Of a DNA stretch of 64,000 bases, positions 46,110 through 57,800 are shown piece by piece. The first letter of the stretch is position 1, and every line of letters starts with the position of its first letter. The notes under the pieces are model-generated. The model searched no databases. It saw only the letters and a list, made by a program, of their open reading frames with translations, and was not told the origin of the DNA. This stretch comes from Spirometra erinaceieuropaei (Eukaryota > Platyhelminthes > Cestoda > Diphyllobothriidea > Diphyllobothriidae). The DNA lies in NCBI GenBank assembly GCA_902702965.1, contig CACRXP010000616.1:233468-297467 (forward strand), written 5' to 3'. The position numbers and the translations under genes are program-made.

Positions 46110-47079
46110 CCAGGCCTAAAGGCCGTAAAAACCAAGACCTCACTCTCGGCTGAGGCCTCTGCGATGGAATTTTAGTGCTTAGCAATCCCCATGCCTATTT
46201 GTTCAGTCAGAAATCTCGGTTTTTCATGCGACTTTCTCTGTTTTTTCTGATAAAATTAGTCCTTGTTTCTGTGTACTTGAGCATCACTCCTCCCTGGCAC
46301 CGTTTCCTGTCTCTTCAAGACTAGGGAATGCGGTTTAGGCCAATTCGTAGCCGTGTACATTTTCAGACTGTTTTCTGTGGACGGGAAAAGGACATACAGC
46401 GTTATCAGTGGTTTCTTTTGAGTAACGCAGTCATCCAACCGTACAACCTGCTTTCTCAGGACATTCTCAATGTCCAGAATTATTTTTAATATAAGAGCCC
46501 TAAATAATATCCCATTATGTGTCTTGAGGTATTTTTCTTGTCTTCTCAACCGACGCTACATATATATTTGGATATCGTGTGTGGACTGATATTGGAGATT
46601 TTTGTTTTTGACAAACATACTTCTGGAACTGATCTGAACAGACAGAACAAGTCCTTGAAACAGACTATCATTTGTGTTCACTTTCCGCAATCACCAAGAA
46701 ACAAATTTACCAGGCGGACCCAACGGCAAGTTATTTCCGAAAAACTGAAACAGCACATTCTTGGACAACAAACTGTTCGTTACAGTCGCAGGAATTAACA
46801 CATATTCGACTGCCAATCTTGTATAGGAGTTTTATTTGGTTTCTTTTGCAGTGCATTAATTGGAAAATCTCCCAGTACGACTGCAAATAAATGGCGAGTT
46901 AGACGAATAAAGGATTATGTGGTTAACTGCACAGAGTAATTCCAAATATGCGCATTCCGATATTTTTGGAGGTTCAGTATGCTTTAATTTCCACCGGGCT
47001 TGTTCTATTGTCTATTCTCCCCTCGTGCAACTTCAAGCATATACTTATTCCACCGACTACAGTTTGAAACTCCATGGAA
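46110..47079. other. No recognised feature
   Basis: Two modest open frames (46549-46256 minus, 46517-46798 plus) overlap antisense at their ends and match nothing I recognise. Treated as non-coding spacer. Confidence 0.35.
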
Positions 47080-47470
47080 CAAAGCATTTCACTCGGTAAC
47101 TTCTAGAAATACAGATCTTAAAATATTCCAACTGAATCTTCGTTCTGAATTTTTCATGCAGAGGGTAGTGGAGAAATGGAACGATCTCCCTCAGTCAGTC
47201 GTGGAGGCTACGTCCCCGCAACTCTTCAAGAAACGCTTGGATGATTATTTGTGTCCCCTGTTTTCCCTCGACAGTCTGAATCTGAATTAATACCCTGCTC
47301 CAGACAAATATTTTCTCTGAGACAATGCTACTCAAATGAAGCAAGTACTGTTTTAATAGTGAACATGTTTTGTTCGTGTACAGTTATTTCTAACGAGCTG
47401 ACATGTAATTAATAGGGTTTTCAAAGGCTTTGCCTATTATCCTTACCAAATAAACTGAAATAAACTGAAT
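47080..47470 (+). mobile_element. Non-LTR family 1 3' end
   Basis: The frame ending at 47290 reads FFMQRVVEKWNDLPQSVVEA and SPQLFKKRLDDYL, the C-terminus of family 1 ORF2 (intact copy: FSFSQRVVRPWNSLPSEMV). The 3' UTR follows, with AATAGGGTTTTCAAAGGC and TTTGCCTATTATCCTTA. The tail is a (AAATAAACTG)n-like repeat at 47,448-47,470. Only the last ~400 bp are present. Confidence 0.8.
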
Positions 47471-48001
47471 GTATGCACGTAGCAAGGGACAGATGGTATG
47501 CACAGAACAGGGTGTCGTCAATGAAGAGAAATGAACTTCTATGCAGTTTCTCTATGAGCAGAGTTTTCAAACGGGACATTTTACTGGTGCACTGTAAAAA
47601 AATCGCACATATCTTCATTGTGGTATGAATTAACCCGTTATCAGGACCATGATGGACAGCTGTGGACTCCCGTCGATGATTATCGAGAGATTGCTGGTTC
47701 TGGTCAGCGTATTCAAATGCCCGATAAAGTTATGCATATTGGCGCAACTTACAGTCCCCATTATAGGCCAAAGAGACATTACGTTGACTTGTCTGGCAGG
47801 GAATATACTACCGCAATTCGCCGGATTTGAGACAAATTGTATGGATCACCAGATGCTGCACGGCGTTCGCAGCCTTTCACCTCTATCAAAAGGTCACCGT
47901 CGAACGTCATATTTTGCTTCAAAGTAAAACTTCAATGAAAATACAACCAAAAACTGCAGCCTGAAACCAAGTGTGGCAACCTTTGAAAGCCAACCAATCG
48001 T

Positions 48002-48834
48002 ATGGCCGGTACTGAACTTGCACCATGTCGGCTGTTTTGTCTTAGCCGGAGTAGTGCTGCCTCCCTCATCCCCTGCCCAAGTATGTGCATCCCGCTTGGC
48101 GAGACACCCAGAAACGACGACACAATGACGTCTAAATGTTCAGGAAAACAAACTAGAAATCACGATCCCTTCGCACATATATTGAAAACCCGTCAAAAGC
48201 CTGCAATATTTTCTTCTCCCCGGCGTCACTTGTCTGAGCTTATGTATATAGAACAGTACGAAAACGGCGGCGGCTACGCCTTGCATGCTTACGCCGATGA
48301 GATCGCTCGCTTGTCTAAGGACGAGATTAATCTACTTGCTAGGAAGTTCTTCCGGAATCTTTTTCTCGAAAGGCGGAAGAAAGGCGTGACAGTGCCTTTT
48401 TCATATTTTTGTATTGGTGTGGTCCACGGAGCAGCGAAAGTTATGCCTGAACTGCTGCAGTACATGACGGAAAAGCATCCCTCGCTCGTGGTCACCACTA
48501 ATCCACTGGAGGCCAAAAATGCATCTTGCACAACTTCCCTTAGGGATTTTTGTGAGACTGTTTTCAGAACCTACTGCAATGGACTTTATCGTCATGGCCC
48601 AATGCACGCAGTAAGTCTTGTCGGCGTTAAAGGGGAGGAACGAGGAAAGTTTTGCGAGGATGTTCTGGATATGATAAGCCGTGATCCCTTTCTTCGTCTA
48701 GTCCTCCCTTGGGGAGAACTGTCCTCTTTGTATGGTATGGATCCGCATAAAAGTGACGATGGACCAATACTGTGGGTACGCCCCGGCGAACAAGCTCTTC
48801 CCCTCAACGGATCATTCCCAAAAAGTCGGAGCAG
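48002..48834 (+). CDS. RSBN1-like: RSBN1-like exon 1 (first recognised)
   Basis: Open from Met at 48002; an in-frame TGA lies at 47984-47986. The donor GTAGGC follows 48834 (phase 2). The conserved part begins about residue 78 ([20 protein letters not shown]) and runs to [20 protein letters not shown] and SFPKSRSR. The first ~75 residues are not conserved. They include a second Met at 48125, and an acceptor-like TTTGTCTTAG near 48,035-48,044 could replace the first part with an upstream exon. The start is therefore uncertain, while the rest is firm. Confidence 0.9.
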
Positions 48835-51800
48835 GTAGGCTTTATTTTCAAGGTGCTCTTTGACTCTTCACCTAACCTAGTTTCCAAGGGTTGTCACCCC
48901 TTTTTATTGTCGGGTTGACAGCCCATACAGTTTTCCTTGCTTTTAGGCCTTTTTTAGGAGCTTGTGCTTTAGTTTTATTGATCTGCACAAGATATTTAAA
49001 CGCCATTCCAGTTTGACTTGGACACATGGTTATCCCGCAGGCTACCTTCAATCTACGGTCGCTCAACGTGGGAGCTGGCACAGCACGGCTCTATGCCTTA
49101 TTCACTCTTCCAAATGGCCCAGGCATTTTTGAATCTGTTTATTCATTATTTAAACTCCTAGGACACGCGGCCTTCATTAAACTTGACTCGCCCCATCATT
49201 TTCGGACAATTTTGTCATTAGGAAAAATCCAGAAGTCTCGACTCTTCTGTCATGACCACAGATACTGACGTTTCCGTCGGTCGCCATACAGTGCACAGGC
49301 ATTCTTTTTTAGACTCTGTTTAAGTTGTCGGCGACAAATATGTGCAGTACTACTTGTTTTGATATGCGATACTCTTTTTAAATGAACTGTCTTTAACCTG
49401 TGAGTCAGAGTTTACATAAGTGTCCCGTAGAGAAACAAGGGACGTGCGTAGTCTTCAAAACGTAGCTCAAGCACGTAATCCTAAATTACTGCTGAGCGCC
49501 ATTCCTCCATATCCATACCTCGCAGATGTACGGACTAGTGTCTACTTGTCAGCTTTTTGTGCTAGAGTTTCAGGGAAAATATTCCAAGCACGTATGGTAG
49601 ACGAGTATGTCCTTCAAAGTCAGGTTTATTTTGAAGATACAGAGTCGACTGAAGTGTTCTTATTTTTCCTATTTTCATTTGCCCCAGTTCTCACCGTCCT
49701 GTTGAAATTTCAGCAGTGGGACGCTTGATGGTTTCAGTTGAGCTGTTGTATGGCTTATTTGTTTGGTACTGATAACGGTGAGCGGCCATCGTATTAAAAT
49801 GCATATTCTGATAGATGGTCCTTTTGATTTGGTCATAGCACCAGACCCAGATGGCGAGGAGGGAATGCGGCAGACGCTGCACAAGTCCACCGTAACTATA
49901 GACTGACGCCCAAGTCACCGTCCGTGCTTTCATTCTACTGTGGAGCGCCCCGCGGACATCGTCGAAATCGACGGTCGAATCACGCAACGTGCTCGTCCCG
50001 CTGTGCCTTTGGGCCTCAAACTAAATGTCACGAGTCGTACGTCCACGCGTAGCGATCTGCGGCAATGAGTCTGGGGAGTGAGCCACTATCCTGTGGCAAT
50101 AGATGCAAAACAGGTCTCAGAACTACTTCGTGATTAAGCGAACTGTTTTGAACCAGGTTTCGACTTGACTTCTTAAACGCCTCCAGGGGGACAACGGCAC
50201 TTGATCGAGGGCAGAAACACTGAGATCATGAGACGGACGACGGAGAACTCGCCCCAAACACGCAAGTAGTCTTTATTGTATGACCTGAGATATTCTAACA
50301 ACGTCGCAGTTAGTTTGAACTATATCATTCGAAGCGAAATCAGTGTTCTGCACTCGAAGGATGCTGGTCAGACAGCGATGATCAATTGACTCCGGTTNNN
50401 NNNNNNNNNNNNNNNNNNNNNNNNNNNNNNNNNNNNNNTGTCAGTTGCCCCGTAGACTGATGACTTGAATTATGATCATTTGTCACTATCTCCTTCGACT
50501 CGGTTCGTACAGTGAGACCGAACTTAATTGGTCCGGATCTCTACTGTGTTAGTCTAACGTAGTTTTGCGATATAAAGAATTTTTCCACGCACGAATAGAA
50601 GGAATTTCAGGCGTGTGCTGGCGCTGTGTTGGTAACAAACAGTCGGTTCTGGTCAGCTAAGTTCAGCATGCTCTCCCCATTTTCGCATCGAAAACCAAGC
50701 CCAATGTGACTAGTGAAGTGACTACCCTAGGTTGCCAGGTCCAGCCCGCCAGCAATCAACACATCATGACAAGGAAGTCCTTCAACTGACTCAACTGCGA
50801 GTAGGAACCTTTCATGTCCAGAATGTGACCCTTCAGTCTTACGTGCGCCAGCTGGTCATTGGCTCCCACACAAACAGTACATGGTTTGCTTGTTGCAAAG
50901 AGACGGTCACCACACCATGTCCACCAAAAAGTCGCGTGTGCTGCCGCGCTGTAGGGTGAAGTGGGAGTTGACCCTCCGGATCTTGATTTCCCACCGATCG
51001 ATTTTAGAATTTGGACTTCAAATAACCAGCAGACATCCTCGTTGTTATGCCCGCGAGCTGCCAGACTTTGAGTACCAGGGTTCTGCGACGTTTGTACATT
51101 CAGCTATCCTATACCAGGAGTCCGTTCCGAATTGAATAGTCCGGTTCGCGTACTATTCGCCCACATCACTAGACCAGGGTTGCAGAGTGCATCGGTTCCC
51201 GCCAACCCCTGCAGTGGATCGTAATACTGTAACAGAACATTTTCATAAGGTTCCTTGGAAATTTTGGGTAAAGTCGGGTCCCAAATAGCCGCTCAGATTG
51301 TTTGAGGTCGTCCCCCCCCCCGGCGCCTTGGCCCAAGAACCAAGCCACACGGCAGCACTGACAGGCAAACCTATTTAGTGACGGTCTGTAGTCAGTGCAG
51401 TCATCGGGCTTTTCGGCAGTCGGCGTGCTAGACCCGAGCCCTCTGTCCCCTGGCAACCATGTCGCTTATTCGTCAGATTCGAGAGCCTGCTTATCTTGCA
51501 GGTTGTTCGGTGAACAAAAATAACACCAGAATCAAGTTCCTCTAAGAACTGTCCTGTGATGTAAATATTAGCCTGAAGTTTTATGTGCAATCTGTTACAT
51601 TCTCAAAATATTTTTATTTTGATCCCACTTTAGCAAGAGTTCGGTTTTCGACTAATTCCGGGTAGATACGGCTAGGTGACTATTTAAATGTGTTTCCCCC
51701 TCGAAAATACCGCAGCGCCATTACAGAAACCTAATGTGATTGTTCTGCAGTCTGACGCATTCGAGAGCATAGGAAGTCTTGATAGCCACCAGCTAGTTGT

Positions 51801-54800
51801 TTCTATGCTTGACTTATTTTGGACCTGCAAAACAATTCCCAGCTCTGGTCTCATTGCATGTGACCGGTAGTCTGCGGTATTTTTCGTTTAAAGATGCGTT
51901 TTCCTTCTTGCTCGTTCATTAACCAAGTAGATTCCAGTCTTATACTGTAGGTTTTTACCTGAATTTGTCACTCTCTCTTTGACGTTTCTGGTACCAAGAA
52001 TTTTGAAGCGTCTCGTCATCCCTTTTTCTTGGAAAATTAACTTTTGTGAAAAGCGGTCTTGGAGATCACAAAAACCCTTCGCATTGAAAACTATGCAATC
52101 AATATATGTAAGCATCACCTGAGTTGATGTAGCCAGGATCGTAGCAAGCACACGAGATGGAGAGGACGAACAAATCCGGATGCAAGAGTCAGAACGAGGA
52201 TACCCTTTAATAGGGCTTTATTCATCTTACAATTGACGTACTGGAACTAAAACGAAAAATAGAAAAGCAGTAGATAAGATGGAATTCAGCCAAGGGGCTT
52301 ATGTTAGCACGGCATTCACCCCGGCCAACAAATAGAGGTATCGAGATGTCAAAAATCAGAAGGAAGGATTAGCATGTAGCAAAGCTCAGACGTCTCTGTT
52401 ACGAAGGCAGTATAGATGAACACGTTGTTGTTGGATCAGTGTTTTCAAGCTATGCATACGGACATCGCCAGCGTTAGGTGCACTACAAGATGTGGCATCA
52501 TTTTGTTCGTCAGTTGAAATGGTGCTACTTTCCTGCTCGGTAATTGGTGGGTCGTCTGAGGGAAATAGGATAGAATTTTCAGGTACGGCCGTGGCCGTCT
52601 CCTGATGACAATCGTCATCTTTTTTCGCCGCTTGGAGCAAGTAGTCGAACAGATACAGTTTCTTCTCTGCTTTTTATTGAATCGTATATGAGCATGTTGG
52701 GGGTTACAATGAAGCAGATTAACCTCCTCAACGAGCGCATCTAACTTAGACTGTTGACTGCTCTTCTTCAGCAGAACTCTGCCAGGAGAGGTGAGCCGCA
52801 TGGGGAGAGTAGTCCTAGTATTTGACCTTCTGTGGTAGACAAACATCCTCTCACGAAGTGTCGCATTAGTGGCGGTACACAAAAGTGATCTGATTGAGTG
52901 TAAGGCGTCAAGTAAGACGGGTTCCCAGTGCGTGACGAGCAAATTTTGGGATTTTGGAGCAAGTAACATAGCCTCCCACAAAGTTTGGTTTAAACGTTCG
53001 ACCTGTCCACTTCCTTGGGGATTGTACGGAGTTGTTCTACTCGTCGCCACTTCGTTATTGCGAAGGAATTTCTGAACTTCGTTTGACGTAAATGACGATC
53101 CTCGGTCAGTGTGTAAGTACGAAGGAGTTTCGAATATGGAGAAGACGCCTAATTTTCAAAAGTGCCAAACCAGCGATTCCATTGCTTAGAAGCGTGTTGG
53201 GCATTTGGAGCAACATCGAATCTTTCTGGTCTAGGAAATCGATCCATTCTGGATTTATAAGATGAATAAATTGTTGTAGCTAGAACCGTAGCAAGCACAT
53301 GAGATTGAGAGGGCGAACAAATGCGGATGCAAGAATCAGAACGAGAATACCCTACTATAGGGCCTTATTCATCTAACAATTGACGTACTGGAGCTAAAAT
53401 GAAAATAGAACAGTAGTAGATAAGATGGAATTTAGCCGGGAGATTTTGTTAGCATGACGGTTTTACATGTCATTGAGGCTTTCAAACTCATTGTAATGCA
53501 TGTCTTCAGAGAGCGCCTTCATGAAGCTTGCATTTGTCGCTATGCAGGAAATTAAAAATATCCAAAAATTCAGTTTAAAACTAGTTGCTCTAATTGGCAA
53601 TTGTTTTGTGAATCTACACCATGGATGCACCTGAGTCAGTCACGATGAACGCTGTTATAAGTCAGGCAGTGTCAACATGTCTTAGGTTGGAATGAGCTAT
53701 CGTGCGCAATTATTTTGCAGTCGTAACTGCATTTACGCGCATCGGTGGATTCTTTCATAAGTATCTAACTAAGTATGCAGTCGATGGTGACGAAAATGCG
53801 ATTCCCGGGTGGCATATCAAAGAGGGGGCGGTGGTTCACATGAGGGGTGTATTTGTGTTCTAATTCTTCAAGTATCAGAGGGCGGGGTCCTGCGCACAGC
53901 TTTCATTGCATGAAACACAGATTACGCAAGTATTACGACCGGCACGCGAGTCACCAATGTCAACTGGGTGTGAAATGGATGCCAGTTCCTTTGGGATCCC
54001 CGTCGACTCAATTCAAGTTGACCGTGACAATATCAAAACAGCTTGCTAATAACTGTCCACACTTTGTTCTATGAGCAAATTGGAAACATTTCATAATTTT
54101 ATCCAACTGTAGTTTGTGGAGGAAAGACAGGTCGTTGACCTGTTGGACACTAATTTTGCCGTTTTGCACCAATACATTGTCATAGATGGCATTCAGGAGT
54201 TTCTGACAGACACAACCATCGGACGCAACCACATTTGAGATATTGCGGTAATTTTGACACAACCCAAGACTACTGAGCTATTCAAGCACCCAAATTCTCT
54301 TTAGCATGTTTAGGAACATTTTAAACAAAATGAACTAATGGGAAATTAAAGTTAAAAAATGTGGATACTAGTTGAAACCCGTAAGGAGTATAGTGTGCAT
54401 TGCTACTTATCGGCCAATCCGTGCATGGGCTTTTTGAAACATTTTAACTGACATCTCAAAATGCCTTGCATAGCCTCTGTATTGTCTTCTTCAATCTGCC
54501 ACCTGATTTGTTTTAATGGGGATTTCTTTTTTAATACTGTGGTATTCAGACCGAAACTTGGTTATCTTTATGCAGTGAACGGAAACGTCGAGCAGTAATA
54601 GTAGCGGTTGACGTACGTATTTATATACAAGAGTAAGTAGGTGTACAGCATCCGCAGTCCCATTTTGTCATTGCTGCCACTGCACATTTGCATCACGCAT
54701 CGGCCTGATTGGGCGCTTGCGAATCCGCCGCCCTGAGGCTGTTGTACCAGGACCAGGAGCTCCAATATATACCCGGCGCACTCCCTTACTTGCCCACACT

Positions 54801-57800
54801 GCCCAAGGGCATTTGATCATCGTATGGGCTTATTCGGCCATTTGCGCCTCCACACAGATGTTTGCCAAAACCGCCGTTTAAACCCCATCAGCACACTTTA
54901 CCCACTTGTTCACACACACTCCTAGGCCCCATGTGAACCCTCTCCATACCACGAGCAACACCCCGCATTAATCATACTTCCCTCTGACAGCACGTGATCC
55001 GCTTCGTCGTCGCCAATAGGGCTGGCGCAACGTCACATGTTAGAACATGCACCTTTCACGTAAGTGGGAAGCATGCCCTTTGATGTATCCTCGTAAGCGA
55101 AGTCAGTAGGTCATGTCTGGCACACGTAGGCTACTGCGCTCACTTTCATCAGCTGGTTTGTCAGGTCCGGACAGTCGACTGATGTATGGGGGAGGGAAGT
55201 AGAAGTGGGCCGACACTGGGGAGTCTATTCCCAAGGTCAATCAGCGCATTCCTTACTATAATACATATGACACGCTTGAATCTATCACGATGCTCTAAAA
55301 GCCGTGACTTAGAAAGTTAACCTACGGGATAACTCGGCGGTCGTGGTCAGTGCTAACTGAGTCCGAGCTTATCCCCGATCATCCTGCCGTTGTCTTGCCA
55401 TTGGAGCCTGGTAGGTGGGGAGGCGGGAGTGCGTCAGATGCCGCGCGAGTCCGTCTCACTACAAACTAATTCACGTGCAATTCACCCGTGCTGCTCCCAC
55501 CTCATTGGGCACAGAGTGGACGTGGTCATTCGCGGACGGTCGGACTGCCAGGTAGGTGCCCATATAAAGTTTGACTTTGTGGATTGACAAACAGCAAGCG
55601 CATCGCTGTGCCAGGGAATATTTTCACGGTGAACTAATCCTGTATTCAGCTCTAATATATGGCTCCACGAAGGTGTGCTAAACTTATTGATCACACCCAA
55701 GTAATCTCTTCCACGGGCACATGGAACCAGATAATCATTAGTATGCCTCCAGCGCCAACGATTTTTGTGCTTGGTCATCGGATGGAGAACCGGCCATGCC
55801 ACGTCGCGTGCACAAAAGTAAATGCTTAATTCATTTTCTGCGACGTTGACCATCAGATGGTAGAGGGGAGACACTGTGGGGCAGATGCTACACGGCCTCC
55901 CGTCAGTATAATAAATCTGATGCACTTTCGGACTATTATGTTGTCTTGTAAATCAGGGTTCGGAAGGCTCCCAACTGGTGGAATACTTCGGTCGTCCAAA
56001 ATGATAGCCCCTGTGGTAACTCCCGCCGATGTGATATCCGTGTGAGGTGTGTTTGGTTCGTTGACTGGGGAGTCAGCTCGTGTGTGTTACACGCGAGCGG
56101 GGAGAACAAATGCCTGGTCAGCTCCTACCGTCATCCGCGTCCGAATGTGTGTGGCGAGAGGAGGCGGGGTCCACACCTTGTGAACCGTCCCGTCTGGCAA
56201 CCACGACCAAATCCGCAGCCTACCAACGCTTTTTTAAAAAAAGTGGTCCCATAGAACATTTGAAACGTCCAACTGGAAGCTTTCTCACACCTAGAAAGAC
56301 TGACTGGCGTTAGTAAAGATGCTCGCACATTTGGTCAATACAACACATCTACGTTTTGTTGCTACAACGTTTTAGGCCATGCATCAAGAAAGGGCTCCCT
56401 ATGTTACCGATATGATTAATCAGACTTTTTTGTTCTTCGATAATCAGAAAATATTTTTATTAAAATTCTGTACAAGTTGTCGGCTTGGTACATTGATTGT
56501 AATAACGTCTTCCCTCTAGCACACTTTTCACTCTGCACATTATAATCTATCCATGCGGCAACCTGTCCAAGCGATCCCGTGGACTCAAATTTTTGGCTAC
56601 TTTATTGGGCTAGTCTCGACTGATAGCTTCTGCCACCCCCTAATTATGCATATCTCTTCTTTTTTTCAGGAAGGCCGCCAAGTTTTCACTGGGTACCTTT
56701 AGTTCCTCCCGTCTGAGTAGTCCACGCCAACTTTTGGTGCACGACCGAACAGCCTGCCACGCTGATCATGCTGATGACGGACTTCAGCGTCACACGACTG
56801 CTGCTGTGGGACTTCTGAAAGCTGTCTATCCGCCTCAGTCCACCACCACCACCACAAATTCTTCCTGCCCGTCCAATCCAGACTCATCTCCCTCACCTTA
56901 CTCACTTGACTCATTGTCTGGACGTATTGTAAAAGATGTGGTTGTCTTTGATCCACGTCACTACTGGGATCTGGTTGAGCGCCTCAACTTGGACATCATG
57001 GAACCGCCAGCCAGCCAGGTACACTGTCTCAGATCTGTCTTGGCTTTCAAACTTGCCTTTTGTTTGACTTGCCTTAATGGCTACTGACTGCCTTACCGAC
57101 TGTAAGTTAGCTCCACATGGTTATTTCAGCCTTCCTCTTTTTGCCAGTAATTCTGCGAGTAACTGTGACTACTCCCTGCGAAGGTCCTAGCCGGGCTCCC
57201 CAAGTTAAGACAGAATACTCTCCTTTAATCCCACAATCAGGCCCTATTAATGTCATCTCAGTTTTGGGCGCATCCTACACTTGGAGATCTTTTTGCTCCT
57301 TCCATTTGAAGACCGTAAGAAAGTCGCAAAGCTCCAACGCCATTGAAGGAAACTCCTTAGGCGCCCTGACTACCACTACCTCTTTATTATCTCGCATGAT
57401 AATACAGCGCATAAATCGCTGCCCACTTGCGAGACAACTTGTTCTGCATTGCTTTTTACAGTTAGAAGAAGCCATTTGAACTTAACTGCGTTTTTATTTC
57501 GGTGTTCGAACACTGCCTGTCAAAGAGGTTGCCTTCCAGCACCCTTTTGACTCGTCATTTGCTTTAAGCCCAGATTTGTTCGAGCTTTCTTAGTGTACAA
57601 ACTCCAAGAGAAGTTGTCCTCAAAAAGCTTAATTAGGAACTCCATAACAACTCTAAAATACTGGCAGAGTTAATCGGATCTCAAGGAGACCGTCACGACC
57701 ATTGCCAAAAATAAACAGATGACTGATTTAAGCCGTACTGATATGCTGCAAGACTAACCCCGCACACAATCCTCAAAGAACAGGATTAGCCTTAACGACA

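Larger units (their letters stand above)
48835..56669 (+). other. RSBN1-like intron 1 (7.8 kb) with gap and repeats
   Basis: Defined by the phase-2 donor at 48835 and the acceptor TTTTTTCAG ending at 56669. It contains the assembly gap, an LTR-element remnant and family R repeat pieces. Otherwise it is unannotated sequence with short open frames of no recognisable content. A C10 run occurs near 51,311. Confidence 0.75.

Noticed and set aside
47618..47830. 70-codon frame as an upstream RSBN1-like exon
   Set aside because: Its sequence (TYSPHYRPKRHYVDLSGREY) does not resemble the RSBN1 N-terminus, and I saw no donor with a matching acceptor.
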